From NCBI RefSeq assembly GCF_021130785.1, contig NC_060213.1:131950001-132014000 (forward strand): a stretch of 64,000 nucleotides of DNA, written 5' to 3'. Every line of letters starts with the position of its first letter. The stretch's first letter is position 1. The notes beneath the pieces were generated by a model. The model was not told where the DNA came from. It searched no databases and saw nothing but the letters and a program-made list of their open reading frames with translations. The position numbers and the translations under genes are program-made. Of the stretch, positions 24,420-36,519 are shown piece after piece. The stretch comes from Homalodisca vitripennis (taxonomy: Eukaryota; Arthropoda; Insecta; Hemiptera; Cicadellidae).

Positions 24420-25340
24420 ATGTTTGCAAAAATTAATTAGCTTAATTTTTCCATTACCAAAATTTACGTCAGCGTCAACCGAAAAGGATATTTTAGTATA
24501 ATACTATCTTAATTTAAAAATAACTTCCAGAAAACTTGTGTATTCCAAATTTATTTTAAAGTTTACCAGAATCTGCAAATATTATTAGTTAGTTATTATT
24601 TAAGAATAAAATTATTATTTAATTCGTTTAAGTAAGGTGAAACAATACTTTGCAATAATTTTACAAGGACATCCTGTATGACAGTCCAGCTAACCCGCTA
24701 GAAGTAGCTCCCACCTCTTGCTTTTCACGGGCTTCCCTCGACATTTGTCACGAATTTTCCTGCTCTTTCTGAGTCTGTGTCCGAGACCTGTATCTGTGTA
24801 TACTGAAGTATGGGGGATTGTACACTAGTAAATAAATCTTGCCCATCAGAGTTGACCATCATTTATTGCAACACTCTGTGATCTTTTGAAACGACACTTT
24901 TCTGGTCCGAATCACTGATTGACTCAATTATTACAGACAAGAAAACAAAACATAAACCTAATTCCAAGAACACTTCTTTTATATCAACGCAAAGCTCCCA
25001 AATATATTTCCTAATAAAATATTTCACTTTTATTTGACTCCACTGATGATAATGAAAGCAGGTAAACTCAAAATGTTGACCCCGATGAGTTTCTTTCAGA
25101 AAACGCTGATCACAAATGTTGTCCTTGAAATCCTTTGAGCAGGAACTAGAGGATAAAGCTCGCGGGAATTTGTCTCCGAGGCTAAGACAGGCCTATTTGT
25201 TTCTCGTACTCGTGACTTATGCTCGAGTCTTGCATTCTCTGCAGTGACGACGTCTGGACTAGACTCCAAACAGCTTTTAGGCATGTTTGCACCCTTTTTA
25301 TTTCCCTTCTTTTCGCATTCTGTTATTTATTTTTGTACGT
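24420..25340. other. Intergenic DNA, no gene recognised
   Basis: A minus-strand open frame at 25,096-25,284 and GC-richer spots near 24,690-24,790 show no recognisable domain. Confidence 0.5.
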
Positions 25341-25357
25341 ACTAGTACCTCCCCCAT

Positions 25358-25391
25358 CTGACGAAGAGGATATATTCTAATCCTCGAAACG
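25358..25391 (+). ncRNA. Hammerhead-like hairpin (CTGACGA...GAAA)
   Basis: CTGACGA (25,358-25,364), one A, stem GAGGAT/ATCCTC (25,66-71 and 80-85 within 25,3xx) with an 8-nt loop, then GAAACG at 25,386. Three of six stem pairs differ from the 10.7 kb copy, yet all six still pair. Confidence 0.45.
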
Positions 25392-25475
25392 TTATGTTAT
25401 ACCTTTTGTAACCAAAGCGATGACAAAAAGAATCCTGTTATTCTGTGAAACCTTCCATCGTCAATTACAAACTAA
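25358..25475 (+). mobile_element. Penelope-like retroelement tail, second copy
   Basis: The order is the same as in the 10.6 kb insertion: CTGACGA, hairpin, GAAACGT, then a spacer with AATCCTGTT and a terminal CCTTCCATCGTCAA. Spacer lengths and sequence are close to the reverse complement of 10,590-10,712. No protein part is recognised and no flanking duplication could be located. Confidence 0.55.
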
Positions 25476-25704
25476 AATAATAGAAGTATAAGGACTTGTA
25501 TTTATAGTATAAATGAAAGTTTTTAAACCAACTAATTACGTTCTGGTATAAATATTTGTAAACCGTCTTTTACACATTTTGTTATAGACAATTTGTTATG
25601 TATTTGTGTCAATATCAATGCAGTGAAGCATTAAGTTAAAACAAACACACTCAATCTGATTATTATATCAGTTTTTTTACCAAATATCTGGTATCAATCA
25701 TCAA

Positions 25705-25724
25705 CGTTTCCTGGGTTTACCCAG
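25705..25724 (-). ncRNA. Related hairpin next to GAAACG, no CTGANGA
   Basis: On the minus strand a perfect 6-bp stem CTGGGT/ACCCAG with a 2-nt loop is followed directly by GAAACG, resembling the other tails. The preceding bases (GTCAGA) do not form CTGANGA, so this is only a possible decayed relative. Confidence 0.25.
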
Positions 25725-25914
25725 TCTGACTACAATACTTAACGTTTACAACTTTTTTGCCGATAAGTTGTTTGTAAGTAATTCTAGATGCAAGAAGAAA
25801 CTAAAAGTTACAGTGAATGACAACTCAATTGATTACCCTACATTCATTCACTTGCACTTCTGGTCTCTTCGTGAATTTTTATTTTAACTGCACTGTAAAG
25901 TCTAGTTTCGTACT

Positions 25915-26270
25915 GCAGTTAGTTGGCTTATACATTATTCATATGCGCACTTACTGAAACTAACATCCTTGGCTCGTGGTAAAGTTGATGATAGCCTTTT
26001 AACCAATCCCTTGTTACATATTGATATTCGCCCTTCTTAGGGACAAAGTGTAAGTTTTCTATGCTGCAGAAATATTGCTTTTTATTTAAGGTCGATACAG
26101 CCTAAAGGGGAAGTAAGTTAATACTGATAGGGTAGCACTATGTGGATAGATGATTTTAAAACCGAAACTTATCGTACACTGACTCTTGCTTTTCATCCAA
26201 CATCACACCTTATCAGCTCTTGTCTTTACAGCTCCCGCCCACAATGTGTGAGCCTCTTAAATATTAAGTA
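25915..26270 (+). repeat. Dispersed repeat, copy B (~350 bp)
   Basis: Second copy of the repeat at 17,950-18,300, in the same orientation. It ends flush against the RTE/SINE-like element that begins at 26,270. Confidence 0.6.
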
Positions 26271-26940
26271 CTAGCTGTTTCCCGCGGCTTCGCACGCGTC
26301 TCTTAAGCTTTGCCCGTATATTTTCTTTGCCTTCAAATAGTGTTTGGATATTTTAATATACGTAACTACTGTGTTGTAATTGCAGTTTATAATGTGCAGG
26401 CGCTTTGATAACTTTTATATCTTGCAGTACAGCCTGGTGGTTAGTTACATCAATGGGCATTGCGTATAAACCTTCTACATAGAAAAATACAAATTTTCAT
26501 AGTGATCGGTCCAATAGTTTCTGAGTCTATAAAGGACAAACACACAAACATTCATTTTTTATATATTATGATTGCAGAAACAGTTTAAAACAAAATTTGT
26601 CGTTTTCTCTTAAGCTTACTCTATGCTTTAAAACTATAAGTGTAAAGAAATTTATATTTAATATATTTTTTGTCGCATTATATATGTTTACAAAGAACAG
26701 CTGATTAAAAATTTGAAAAGACTCTTTCACTTAATAACATATGTTTGCTGCAATGCATTTCTTACGGGTATTTCTGTAACCAGTGGGGCGGAATCCTGAA
26801 TCGGGAAAGGGATAAAAAGTATCCTATAACCTTCTACAGATCAAGACGAACAAATTAAAAAAAAAATTAGGCGAATCCGTCCAGCCGTTTGTGAGTGATG
26901 CTGTTACACACGAACAGTTTCATTTTTTATATATATAGAT
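26270..26940 (+). mobile_element. RTE/SINE-type dispersed element ('tactagctgtttcccgcgg')
   Basis: It begins actagctgtttcccgcggc and ends ttttatatatatagat. Inside are phrases typical of a widespread arthropod repeat family, such as 'atcggtccaatagtttctgag' in shortened form, 'gtccagccgtttgtgagtgatg', and a run of 'acacacaaacattc'. An internal near-terminus at 26,554-26,575 suggests one copy nested in, or duplicated within, another. No reverse transcriptase is present. Such repeats are usually filed as 3' ends of RTE-clade LINEs or their SINE derivatives; the exact class is uncertain. Confidence 0.7.
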
Positions 26941-27860
26941 AACCGAATGTATTATAGTATTGAGCTGCTGTCTGTTACATACTTGGCTATTTTAAAGTAT
27001 TCTTTTAACACAGTAAATAAACCTTGTAATAACAAGACCAGATACACAATACGTAAAATGTTTATTGTTTTGAATTCCAAAAGAACAAAATTGGATTATA
27101 TGGAGGAAAATAATATACAGTAAACGTTTAATAATATTTCTAGTAGCAATTAATACTTAATCATTCACACTACCTTAATCTAGCAATTAAAAATACATTT
27201 GCTTGAAAAAAATAAGTTTCAAAGGGCTAACAGACCTCTATAGTCATAACGAATAACGTTTCTATCCTAAAGACGTTTACGCCAATCAAAATGTTCCTCT
27301 GCTAGTATACCTTTGCCCTCATCAACTATTCAATAAGTATTAATAATTCTACAATGTATGGCTCTATATTTTAGAAGTTAGTTATTTCATTCATATTTGA
27401 AGAAATAAAAATACTGTCACAAATGAAATTTTATTTTTTAACTTGTTGGATTTAAACTCATTTAAATGATTTTCGTATATTTAGTACGATGCAGAGATGT
27501 AATAGTACAAGGTATTCAGGCAGATTTTAAATGTAAAAAATTGCTTAATAGCAATATAATACAATGCAAGACATGATTACACTATGTACGCCTGCAATAC
27601 AATACATTATATGAATTTGTGGCTCAGTATACATTGGGTATTCAAAACGTTTAATATCCATGAGGTTTAGGAAAACATATTATTATACACAATTATAATG
27701 TAATGGAAAATCAAATATAACAGAATAAAGTTATAATAACAAACATACAGTATAGTTAAAAAAAAAAAAAACAAAGTACTAGGAAAACTCCCAAAACTAA
27801 TTAAGAAAATAAATGAAACTGTAGAAATAGTCAGGAAACAAAAAATTTAAAAAAATCTTA
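26941..27860. other. AT-rich intergenic DNA
   Basis: I see nothing supportable. A poly-A run lies near 27,758-27,771. Confidence 0.6.
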
Positions 27861-27899
27861 TTATCAGGCAGCAGCCAATGGCAGGATCTATTGATTGTT

Positions 27900-27991
27900 G
27901 ATTGGTCGACCATCAGCCAATTACGGCACACATTTACCCCCTCTACGCAACCATATAAGCTGAAGTCATCTCTGGATCGGACAGTTTCAGT
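27900..27991 (+). promoter_or_regulatory. Candidate Pol II promoter: GATTGG-N10-GCCAAT, TATA, initiator
   Basis: Inverted and direct CCAAT boxes (GATTGG 27,900-27,905 and GCCAAT 27,916-27,921) precede CATATAAG (27,952-27,959). About 28 bp after the TATA box lies ACAGTTTCAGTT (27,981-27,992), which fits an insect initiator (TCAGT). The same CCAAT pair with the same 10-bp spacing recurs at 55,113. Confidence 0.5.
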
Positions 27992-28026
27992 TTTAAATAT
28001 TTTTTAACCAAACATTGTTTTTGATA

Positions 28027-28128
28027 ATGAGGTGGAAATATCTGGTGACACTGTTACCAATGTTTCAACTGGATGTGAGCGGAGAAACGTATATTATGGT
28101 TTATCCCACTGATCATGAAAAGTTATGA
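28027..28128 (+). CDS. Possible first coding exon with signal-peptide-like start
   Basis: The ATG lies about 70 bp after the TATA box. The frame begins MRWKYLVTLLPMFQLD, a basic then hydrophobic start like a secretory signal. After exactly 16 codons a donor-like GTGAGC (28,075) occurs in phase 0. Without splicing the frame stops at 28,126 after 33 residues. The same arrangement (ATG, 16 codons, phase-0 donor) is at 55,238. I do not recognise the protein, and no downstream exon could be assigned. It could instead be promoter-proximal sequence of a repeat family. Confidence 0.35.
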   Translation: MRWKYLVTLLPMFQLDVSGETYIMVYPTDHEKL

Positions 28129-28129
28129 A

Positions 28130-30140
28130 TTAAAATCGCCACTAATTGCTCTTGAATTTAATAAATTGAATACTCAGATCTTACAAGGTTTTTAACATGT
28201 CTCAAGTCCACCAATAATTTAAATATAAATAGACACATTACAATTCTTACATCATTCCTTTCGTCACATGTTGTTAAATTCTCTATCTTACCATATTAAT
28301 ATTCAGTTACCGTATTCCTACAATTCAACTTTCGTTATTGCGAACTCTTCGAAGGTAGTTTTCCTGCTCTCAAAAGGAACAAGTTTATGGTAACTGTAAC
28401 CTTTATTCACTGAGATTTGTTTAGAAGTATAAAACTTCAGGGCATGAAATTCGATTAGACTATCAAGTTGTCAAGTTGTACATAATGAAACAGTTATATT
28501 GAAAAATACACAAAAAAATGGAACTTGAAACTAAAAAATGGTAACATTTTCGTCATTGTTTCTTAAAATATCAACCTTTTTTCCCTTTATCTGCTGCTTT
28601 ACGGAACACATCGACTGGACCAATCTAGTAAATAAATTATTCTGCTTTTTTTCTAAAGTTAATACTGACAGCAACCAAAGGTCCATGATACCATTTAATA
28701 AGATAAGAGAGAGGCATTTCCAATCACCTGACGTAATTAGTATTTTATTAATTTAACTCCGATGTTAAAAGTTATCTAACGATGCGTTTGCTGATGCGAT
28801 TATCTCTTGGAACTGTCAGCTGCGACACTCCCGGACTAATGGTCCAACCACTACCACCTCAATCCGATATTTACTAGGGATTTGTATCGATCATTTCATT
28901 TCATTATTCGATTTAATGTACACTCGAGCTAAAACATGGTGTAACTGAGCTTGCTTTATCGCCAGATTTCAGTTAATCCGGGTAAATAAGGTCGCATTAG
29001 TGGAAATTATTGGGCACATATAAATATTTATTTATACATAAAACCAAAATATTATGTTTATAATGTGTATACATTATCTAAGCATGACACGCATCAAGGG
29101 GTACCAATAAAATAATAAAAAAAAAAAACAATTTTTTATCCCAATTAAGGGAATTTATAATATTATTATCATTGCGTGACAAAAATTACAAGTTATATAT
29201 TTTTTTTTAATTTGTTACTTTTTATTTAAAAATTATACTGTTTGACCGAACATGATCCATATATTACATCTTACGTTTGCAGTAAAAGTACTTAGAAATA
29301 AATAACAATTCAAAACTCCTCTTCCTGCAAACTTTTAATATTGATATCAATTCTAAAATGAGTGGAATAACAAAGTAAGGAAGGAGCTATTTCACTTATA
29401 ATATATACATAGTTGTTTGCATAGACGACTTGACGCACCGAGTACAATGCGAAGTGTGTTTGTTTTGCTTAGTGTTTTAGTTATTAATATTAAGGAATGT
29501 CACAGTTCAATAGCATATGCGATCATAAATGTACTACAAAAATTGGTCTAAAATTAGCGCAATAAAATACTTACACTAATAAAATAATCTGTAAATATGT
29601 TTCTAAAGTTCAACATGTTTACATATTTCTATAAAGTTTTAACTATATTTAATCATAAAATAAGTAATAAAATTTTTTTCACATATTATAAATACAATAA
29701 AGAAATAACTATTAAAATGATTACTGAATAAAAATTTTATAGCAGTTATTTAACAACACGGACTAGCCAGCAGTAAAAAGGTTAATATTTTTTTTAAGGT
29801 TAATAATATTTTACATAACAAGAATTAAATATCTTTAAATTCAGAAGACATTTATCTATTTACTATGTGGATACACCGTACTTATAATAGCCTCGGCAAA
29901 AAATAAAAAAATTTTTTAGTTTTAAAAGTTATACACCGAAAATACACTTAGTATTTTTTGAATCAATTATAAATCATTTCAAATATAAGTTACTTAAAGC
30001 TTATTTTTCTTTTTTCATTTGGTAGGCAGTCAAAGCGTCAATACATACATAATAAGTTGTAACATCATATTATAAACATTACAGTACCAAACACCATACA
30101 CCTTGCCCCAGTCTAAAGTGGCATAGACATTAAAGGACAC
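28130..30140. other. AT-rich intergenic DNA
   Basis: No feature is supported. A slightly GC-richer spot near 28,795-28,870 has no recognisable frame. Confidence 0.55.
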
Positions 30141-30305
30141 ATTCCCAGCCTAATGGACTTGACCGCAGATATCACCGACTCAATCTCAAGTGGATTAGAC
30201 GTTTAAAGGACGCAATGTATTGGGTTTAAATGTAAGACTTACTTCACAGCTGTGAGAGCTTAGAAATTCCCAGCCTAATGGATTTGACCGCAGATATAAC
30301 CGACT
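30141..30305 (+). repeat. Imperfect direct duplication, 125-bp step
   Basis: A 40-bp block starting attcccagcctaatgga occurs at 30,141-30,180 and again at 30,266-30,305 with three differences, each ending accgact. Confidence 0.85.
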
Positions 30306-30636
30306 CTACCACAGTTGATATGGCTTGGCCTTTAGACCCTTTAAGTTTCATCCTCAGGATTTGGTAGTAAACGGATGTAAGTAAATGAAGGGAAATATTT
30401 GAGATAATTACTTTACTCTGCAATTACCCTTTCTGTCATATAAGGTGATTAAGTAAGTATATATCCTTGTTGTTGTGTGATTCAGAGCAATAATTGCTTT
30501 GGTTATCACGACTTTCTAGTAGAATTGAAAGCTATCTTATTATTTTTGGATTCTACTAACACAATATATTCGTTATACTTTGTTCCACAAGTGATAAACT
30601 TAATATTATCATAATTTACAGTATTATTTCTCTAAT

Positions 30637-30637
30637 T

Positions 30638-30668
<31 letters not shown>

Positions 30669-30690
30669 TATATAATATACATATATGTAC
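30637..30690. repeat. (TA)n microsatellite, impure
   Basis: A run of TA dinucleotides broken by short 'tatatacatat' variants. Confidence 0.85.
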
Positions 30691-30908
30691 AGATTAAGTA
30701 AACTGAATGAAAAAATATACCATTCAATAATTAAAAACAACTATTGTTCCAAATACAAACAAACATAAATATCAATAAATTCCCCTTTCCCACCAAGAAG
30801 AAAGTTATCTTGAGGTTATTTACTCTATCTTGCACATTTAAATTATAAAATTATAAGGTATAGCAATATTGAAACAGATAAAACACTTGAGGAAGTGTTG
30901 ATTCACAC

Positions 30909-30935
30909 CTGATGATGGCATCTTCGATGTCGAAA
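30909..30935 (+). ncRNA. Hammerhead-like hairpin (CTGATGA...GAAA)
   Basis: CTGATGA (30,909-30,915), one T, stem GGCATC/GATGTC (one G-U pair) with loop TTC, then GAAA at 30,932-30,935. Same order as the copies at 10.7 and 25.4 kb but with a shorter loop. Confidence 0.4.
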
Positions 30936-30939
30936 GGCC

Positions 30940-31960
30940 TCGTGAAAAATACACAAATTATTGGATAATTGTGAGTTTTCTTTTGTGAAATAATAGAAAA
31001 CTTGAGGAAGTGTTTAAATATATTTGAATACTTAAAGCCAGACGTGAAGATTGTGAGGTATACTTTCTTCACCGCCAAATATTATGACGACATCTGATTA
31101 AGTGATTAGATACTGCCGTGGGTAGAACGGACGCTTGAAGTACTTCCTAATAATATATTTTCCTAATATTCATGAGCAAATACGTTTTTATACATGCATA
31201 TATCGGTTACAACCTTTTATTTTCAAACTATTTTATTTTCTTATAAAATTTAAACATTTTTGTATGCGTGAAATTAGAGGTTCCCATACTGTAAAAGATT
31301 ATAGAATTTATTTTAAAGTTGGTAATTTCTACAATGTTTTCGCCATGTTTTTCTATTTTAGTATCGGACTAATAATTCTATTATTAAAAGTCGGCGTTAA
31401 GCATAAAAAAGGTGGTTTTGTTGCAAACAGTTATGGTATATGGTATAGCTAAGAGTATTAAAATTCAACTTTTAAATACAACGAATAACCCATTTAAACA
31501 CAAATAAGTTTTTATTACAAAATAACTAGAAAAAATTAAGTTTACCCATCGGGTTTACCATAAGATAGTCTATTACTGATTACTTAGGGTTTGGAGGACG
31601 TATTTGCTCACAACCTCGTGTTGATTATTAAACAACGCCAACAACTTCTTTAGGGCAACCGCATAAATTATCAGATCCTACAATAATTATGCACATCACG
31701 ATCCTTGATCAAGTTTTACAACGATACACTCTAAAATCAGCAGAGAATGATATTTAATATCTCTTATAATCTTTGAGATCTTAGTGCATCCAGTGAAACT
31801 GTTATATTTTCATAATCAATTCTGAATACGATTTCCTCCTGTTACTAATTGAACTAACTGAGTGGTAAAACTGCTATTAAATTGTATGGAATTGATCCAT
31901 TAGAATAATACTACGGTAAAGTATCGAAGTGTAAGTATAAAACCTACAAAGTCCCCGGCC
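30940..31960. other. AT-rich intergenic DNA
   Basis: The open frame at 31,135-31,452 (105 codons) is Phe/Ile/Tyr-rich with AT-ending codons and no motif, and is consistent with chance. Nothing else is supported. Confidence 0.5.
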
Positions 31961-31970
31961 GTAAACACAA

Positions 31971-32144
31971 ATGGCTAGGCTGAGTATAATAGGCCCCGAG
32001 CCGGCATCACAGCCGATCCGGAACGATAAACTATTCTGGCGGGAATATTCCAGCAGCCGTAATTCAAATCCTGATAGCGTTCATTTTTATCTGGGGACTC
32101 GTTCTGGTGATCTATTTATTTCAGACATAAGCGTAAAAGTTTAA
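31971..32144 (+). CDS. Small coding-like ORF in a GC-richer patch, unrecognised
   Basis: 57 codons with an ATG in a very good insect context (cacaaATGG). The frame starts MARLSIIGPEPASQPIRND and has mixed, protein-like composition without AT-driven runs. It lies in a GC- and CpG-richer island (about 31,950-32,560) that may be a regulatory or exonic region. No signal peptide, membrane segment or known domain is seen. It could be a short exon, a small ORF or chance in GC-richer DNA. Confidence 0.3.
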   Translation: MARLSIIGPEPASQPIRNDKLFWREYSSSRNSNPDSVHFYLGTRSGDLFISDISVKV

Positions 32145-32149
32145 TTTTT

Positions 32150-33490
32150 CGGTTTTATTTCCTCTTAACATTACTTCATTATTACAGCTGGGAAAGCCTG
32201 TTAATCGGGGAGGATTTTCACTGTAACCCCCTGTAAGGATTAGGTCAGACTGTCGCAATACTGCTGTATTATAATTTTATTCCGCGTAAGTTCATAATAT
32301 AATCCAGTTTCATCAGTTTTTTTTTCATCCTCCAGTTTCAAATCAGTGCAATAAGAGAATTATTAATTTGCTATTTATTATTATAAATAAAAAATATGTA
32401 CTGCTTTTGCTCTCTCTATAATGTCAAAAATGGACCAGCGTTAACCCAAAATATAACAAAATCGTATCAGCAAGACGCGGGCGGAACGAGTGCCACTTGT
32501 GTATCGTAAAGATTCCTGCAGCGCTGTAAAGTTTGTCGCAGTTATTTGAAGACTGATGTGGACTTAAGATGTGGCCGTTCTTAACTTAAAATATGCATCT
32601 GCCAACTTTTTAGCGTTTCTCATCACACTTTGGATACAACTTGGGAAAGATATGATTGTGGATATAGGATTAGTTTCCACGATAATCGTTTTTTTCTAAA
32701 TGATTAGATGATTACCGTAACAATTGGTCATTATGGACATACTTCTCCGGTAAAAACAACACACTCACACGTGCACGTCCTTGCTTGAAGCGAAGTTAAT
32801 ATTATAAGATACTTTCTTTTATCTAATTCTCAAAAAGTATAAATGCTGCAAAATTTTCCAAAACTAAATAATTCAGTTTTAGCAATTTTTGACTAATAGA
32901 TTACTAAACATAATCTGAATATAATGAAGAAAAGGGAAATATTTGAACTTACAATTTAACACGCTAACAACAATAACCAAAGTATAAGAAAATAATATGA
33001 ATAGAAATATGATACATACTTATTTATTTTTACACACCAAAAATAGTACAATTCAGAATGTAAAAATTATCAGACATACTTCGAAAGCGCCAAGGTAACA
33101 CTGGGAACTATGTAATGCTTAATTAGTTAAGTAATTAATAATTAAAACGGTTCCCGTTTAAGCTGGGCTCTCCGTCGTCTGACATAAATAAATCATTTGA
33201 CTTCCAACGTTCTGTCGGAGAGTGAAAACCCAAAATATCTGGAAACTGTAATAGTTACGAGTTTCAACAATCAAAATTTAACTGCATAAAGGTTTTTCTT
33301 ATTTGACTGACAAAAAAATTTAAGTCTAACCAACATTAACAAACAATATTTGGTAGAGAGTTCTGCTTTATTTTACCTTCGCTTATGGAAAGAAATCTTG
33401 ACAATTGTGGCAGACTTCAGTCCTGGAATCTGAAGTCCAAGTCAGTTTGAAGAGGTCCAGCAAAACACGATAATTTGAGTATATTGGCAA
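32150..33490. other. Intergenic; GC-richer to about 32,560, then AT-rich
   Basis: 32,180-32,260 and 32,455-32,560 are richer in G+C and CpG than the surroundings but carry no exon I can define. The remainder shows nothing. Confidence 0.5.
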
Positions 33491-33495
33491 TATTA

Positions 33496-33624
33496 TTTAG
33501 TACTGACCATGATTTCAGTATCCTTGCACGCACCAACTTCACCATGATACTGAGATAGGAGCCAATCGATGCTTGGCAACAAATCTAGCCATTTGGTGGC
33601 GAGCTCTTCAGAGGCATGTGCAAT
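33496..33624 (-). pseudogene. Decayed coding-like fragment, unrecognised
   Basis: 43 codons are open on the minus strand and look protein-like, for example ASEELATKWLDLLPSIDWLL, continuing SQYHGEVGACKDTEIM. Stops bound it on both sides (TAG at 33,625, TAA at 33,493), and the flanking DNA stays compositionally similar, which suggests a broken longer frame. I could not assign it to a transposase or gene family. Confidence 0.25.
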
Positions 33625-33689
33625 CTAGACATCAGGATTCACGTCTTTGATGGTGACAGAGTTTAGACGCTACACCAGAGGAGTGTATA

Positions 33690-34970
33690 AATTGATTTAA
33701 ACTCAAACATACACATTGATTTAACCTTTCACACTACATTTGTGTTATAAAAAATCATGATAAAAAATAAGAGTGAAATAAAAATAGTTGTAACGAAATG
33801 ATTGCATTCATTTCCGAGCAATTGCATATTTTCAAAAAAACATGATACGAAGCACTTCTTTGCTTTATTTAATGATGTAATAAAGTCTTATAGCAGGTTT
33901 AATACATGATTTTGCTATTAAGAAAACTCGGTTATAGCAGTATGTAATATACACTCTAGACTAATTTGGTTATACATAATTACAATTATTATACATCAGT
34001 TTTATATATGGACGTAATCAAATTGAAGTACGCTTAGAAATGAAATATTATCTAGTCAGCAAATGTTTGCTCTCAGGTTTGGTGTTTGCTCACCACGCGA
34101 GCTTCGTCTACAAACTTGTTCAACTGTTGTTATTTTCCATACTTTCCTTACCGTATCGTCTTTCATTACCGAACACTGTGATGAATGTAATCAAATGAGT
34201 TTGTGCATCCTTTACGATGTAGATAAGTAAATATGGATCAACTGGGGTGTTTTTATTATATTAATTTGAACATGGAAAAAGCTTTATCAAATTTAAATTA
34301 CACATTATAAATGGTTGTAAAAGGTACAGCCTGCAGTAGACATTAACTCAAGGGCTCATGCCTTATAGGCTGTTTCATTCTAACGCTTCCATTACTGTTA
34401 ATGGAAATCTATTGCACCCAAAAAGCATAATTTATAAGCATAAGTCAACAAATTAACAAGCTATGTGTCACAGTCGTATTAGTCGTATTCAAGCATTGTA
34501 CAGGCTACATGCAGTTCGGGGCCATAGTCAAAAGTTTACAGGCTGTATGTAGCTCAAAACTGTGGAGCATTTTTATTATTTATCATTGTATTGTGATTGT
34601 TTGATTGAAAATGAAAATTTTTGAGACATATACAAATGTGGTAGTTTTTAGACCAAAATGCATGTTTCTTAACGATATCACAAAAACTGCAAATTTAGTA
34701 GAAAAAAATGGTAAGAAACAAACATAAAGAGTACCAAACAATAAAGAGGTTGCAAGGTGTTTTATTTTTTAGTGGTATATAGCTTAAGTTTATAGCTTTA
34801 CGAAGTTGCATCCATGTTAAAGATAATTAAAATTCAAATATTCAATGTCATTTAGCGAAAAAAATTAAAGTTTCTAAAAACTCTCATGATATGTTTTTTT
34901 TTTTTAAGTAATTGAATAAACCTTTAAATTGAGAACTGGTAAAAATTATTAGCATGAAAATTAACAGGTT
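33690..34970. other. AT-rich intergenic DNA
   Basis: No supportable feature is present. Confidence 0.6.
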
Positions 34971-35000
34971 TAAAATTAAACTATATATTATATATATATA

Positions 35001-35840
35001 TACCCTGTATGTAATGTACGGTTGTTGGAAAACGGAGTAATTAAAAACAGTTTGGAAGGAGAGCAGAGCGCACCTGTTAGTCAATGTGAAATTTCATTGA
35101 GAATTAGTATATAGTATAGCCAGTGTATTTCAAAAAACAGGTCGTGTAAAATTTATGAGAATTAAATATTTTAATAAACACTTTACTGTAACATTCATTA
35201 TTATTAATTATTTTATTTAATAATTATATTTAATTAAATAGTAATAGTCAATTGTTATTACATTTTGTTCATAGATGCTTTAATTATGTCATTCATGTTT
35301 TTAAATTAATAGTTTGCTAAAGAAATGTTACAAGTCAATATAATTAAAAAAATATATATATATTAATATTATATCATAATATTAATATATCATAATATAA
35401 CTCATACAAAAATTCTTCCATTAAATTTAATTTTAAAGAAATTTATTCTCAACAGTTAGTATTATTATAATGGTTAAGTCATCCATAACGGTTTTTGGGA
35501 GATCTAAAGTATTGCAGTACAACCAAACAACAAAATTTTAAAAAGTCACAACTTCTCGTATGTATACTAGTAAAAAATATTAGCTTTTCGCCTAAGTTTT
35601 AATCTTTATTTGATTACAATGGGTAGTTTTAAGTGTTTAAATTTGTATGGATGACAAGTTTTCTATTAAATAATAGAATATATATAATGAGATATATTGT
35701 GAATACACCAAAAGTTAATTTTTTAGGCTACTAAAACTTTTTTCCATATGTTTTCGATTATAAGAGGGTAGTTTTTAAGGATTAAAAGAATAGAAAAGTA
35801 AGTTAATTTCATACTTTGTATTAAAAACCCTGTATGTTGA
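35001..35840 (-). repeat. Two 'CCCTGTATG' repeat ends (reverse of TACAGGG)
   Basis: 'taccctgtatgtaat' at about 35,001 and 'aaccctgtatgttgaaggg' at about 35,826 are the opposite orientation of the TACAGGG ends at 3.5-4.0 kb. The interval includes 'gggtagtttttaaggatt', a phrase often seen in the same kind of dispersed arthropod repeat. No protein is encoded. Family not assigned. Confidence 0.35.
35358..35390. repeat. Perfect AT palindrome, 15-bp arms
   Basis: Arms 35,358-35,372 and 35,376-35,390 are exact reverse complements around a 3-nt loop, so the DNA could extrude as a cruciform. Confidence 0.9.
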
Positions 35841-36519
35841 AGGGAATTTTATTCACCAAACGTATTTTAAGACGAATTAAATCTTTAAATTACGAAAATC
35901 TGGATTTTTCGAATTTTTTTACACACGGATATATTTTTACCCCCAAATTTCAAAAAAGTATACATCGAGAAAATATAATTTTTGAAGTTGGTGGTCCAGC
36001 ATGTAAAATGTTCAAGTAAACTAATACAATCCGAAAGAAGTGGGAGCTTTTGCTTCACTTTCACCTTCCATTACTAATTTGGTTACAATTTCGTAGTTCG
36101 TTGACTGATTGGTTCTATTATGATTTTGTATGATCGCCACCCTGTTCCTTTTGTTTCAGATAACCTGCCATGCTGTCATATTGGCGTTTTAGTTTCTCAT
36201 CCTCGCGTGTGGGTTACGAACGTGTTAATTTTATGGAAGTTAATATTCCACTAGCCTTAATGTGGTGCACAGTAACATGCCATTTCTGACTGGATCGTCG
36301 TATTCTGATGCGGTATGCGGCGTTTCACTCTACTAACCAATGTGTTTTCACTAACTTTTTTAATTAGCAAATTATGTCATAAATGTATAACACAATAAAT
36401 AAAACACAATAAATAACCGATGTTTTTTAGTTTTATTTATTGTTGAAACTATTAATAGATATGAGTCCATACAGTACAACCCAGAGTCTACGAAAATTTA
36501 TATTTAGTTGTATATCGGT

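Noticed and set aside
25024..25050. CTGATGATAATGAAAG as a further hammerhead-like copy
   Set aside because: CTGATGA and GAAA are separated by only four bases, so no helix II can form.
31135..31452. 105-codon open frame with hydrophobic stretches
   Set aside because: Phe/Ile/Tyr/Lys richness follows directly from AT-rich codons; no family signature.
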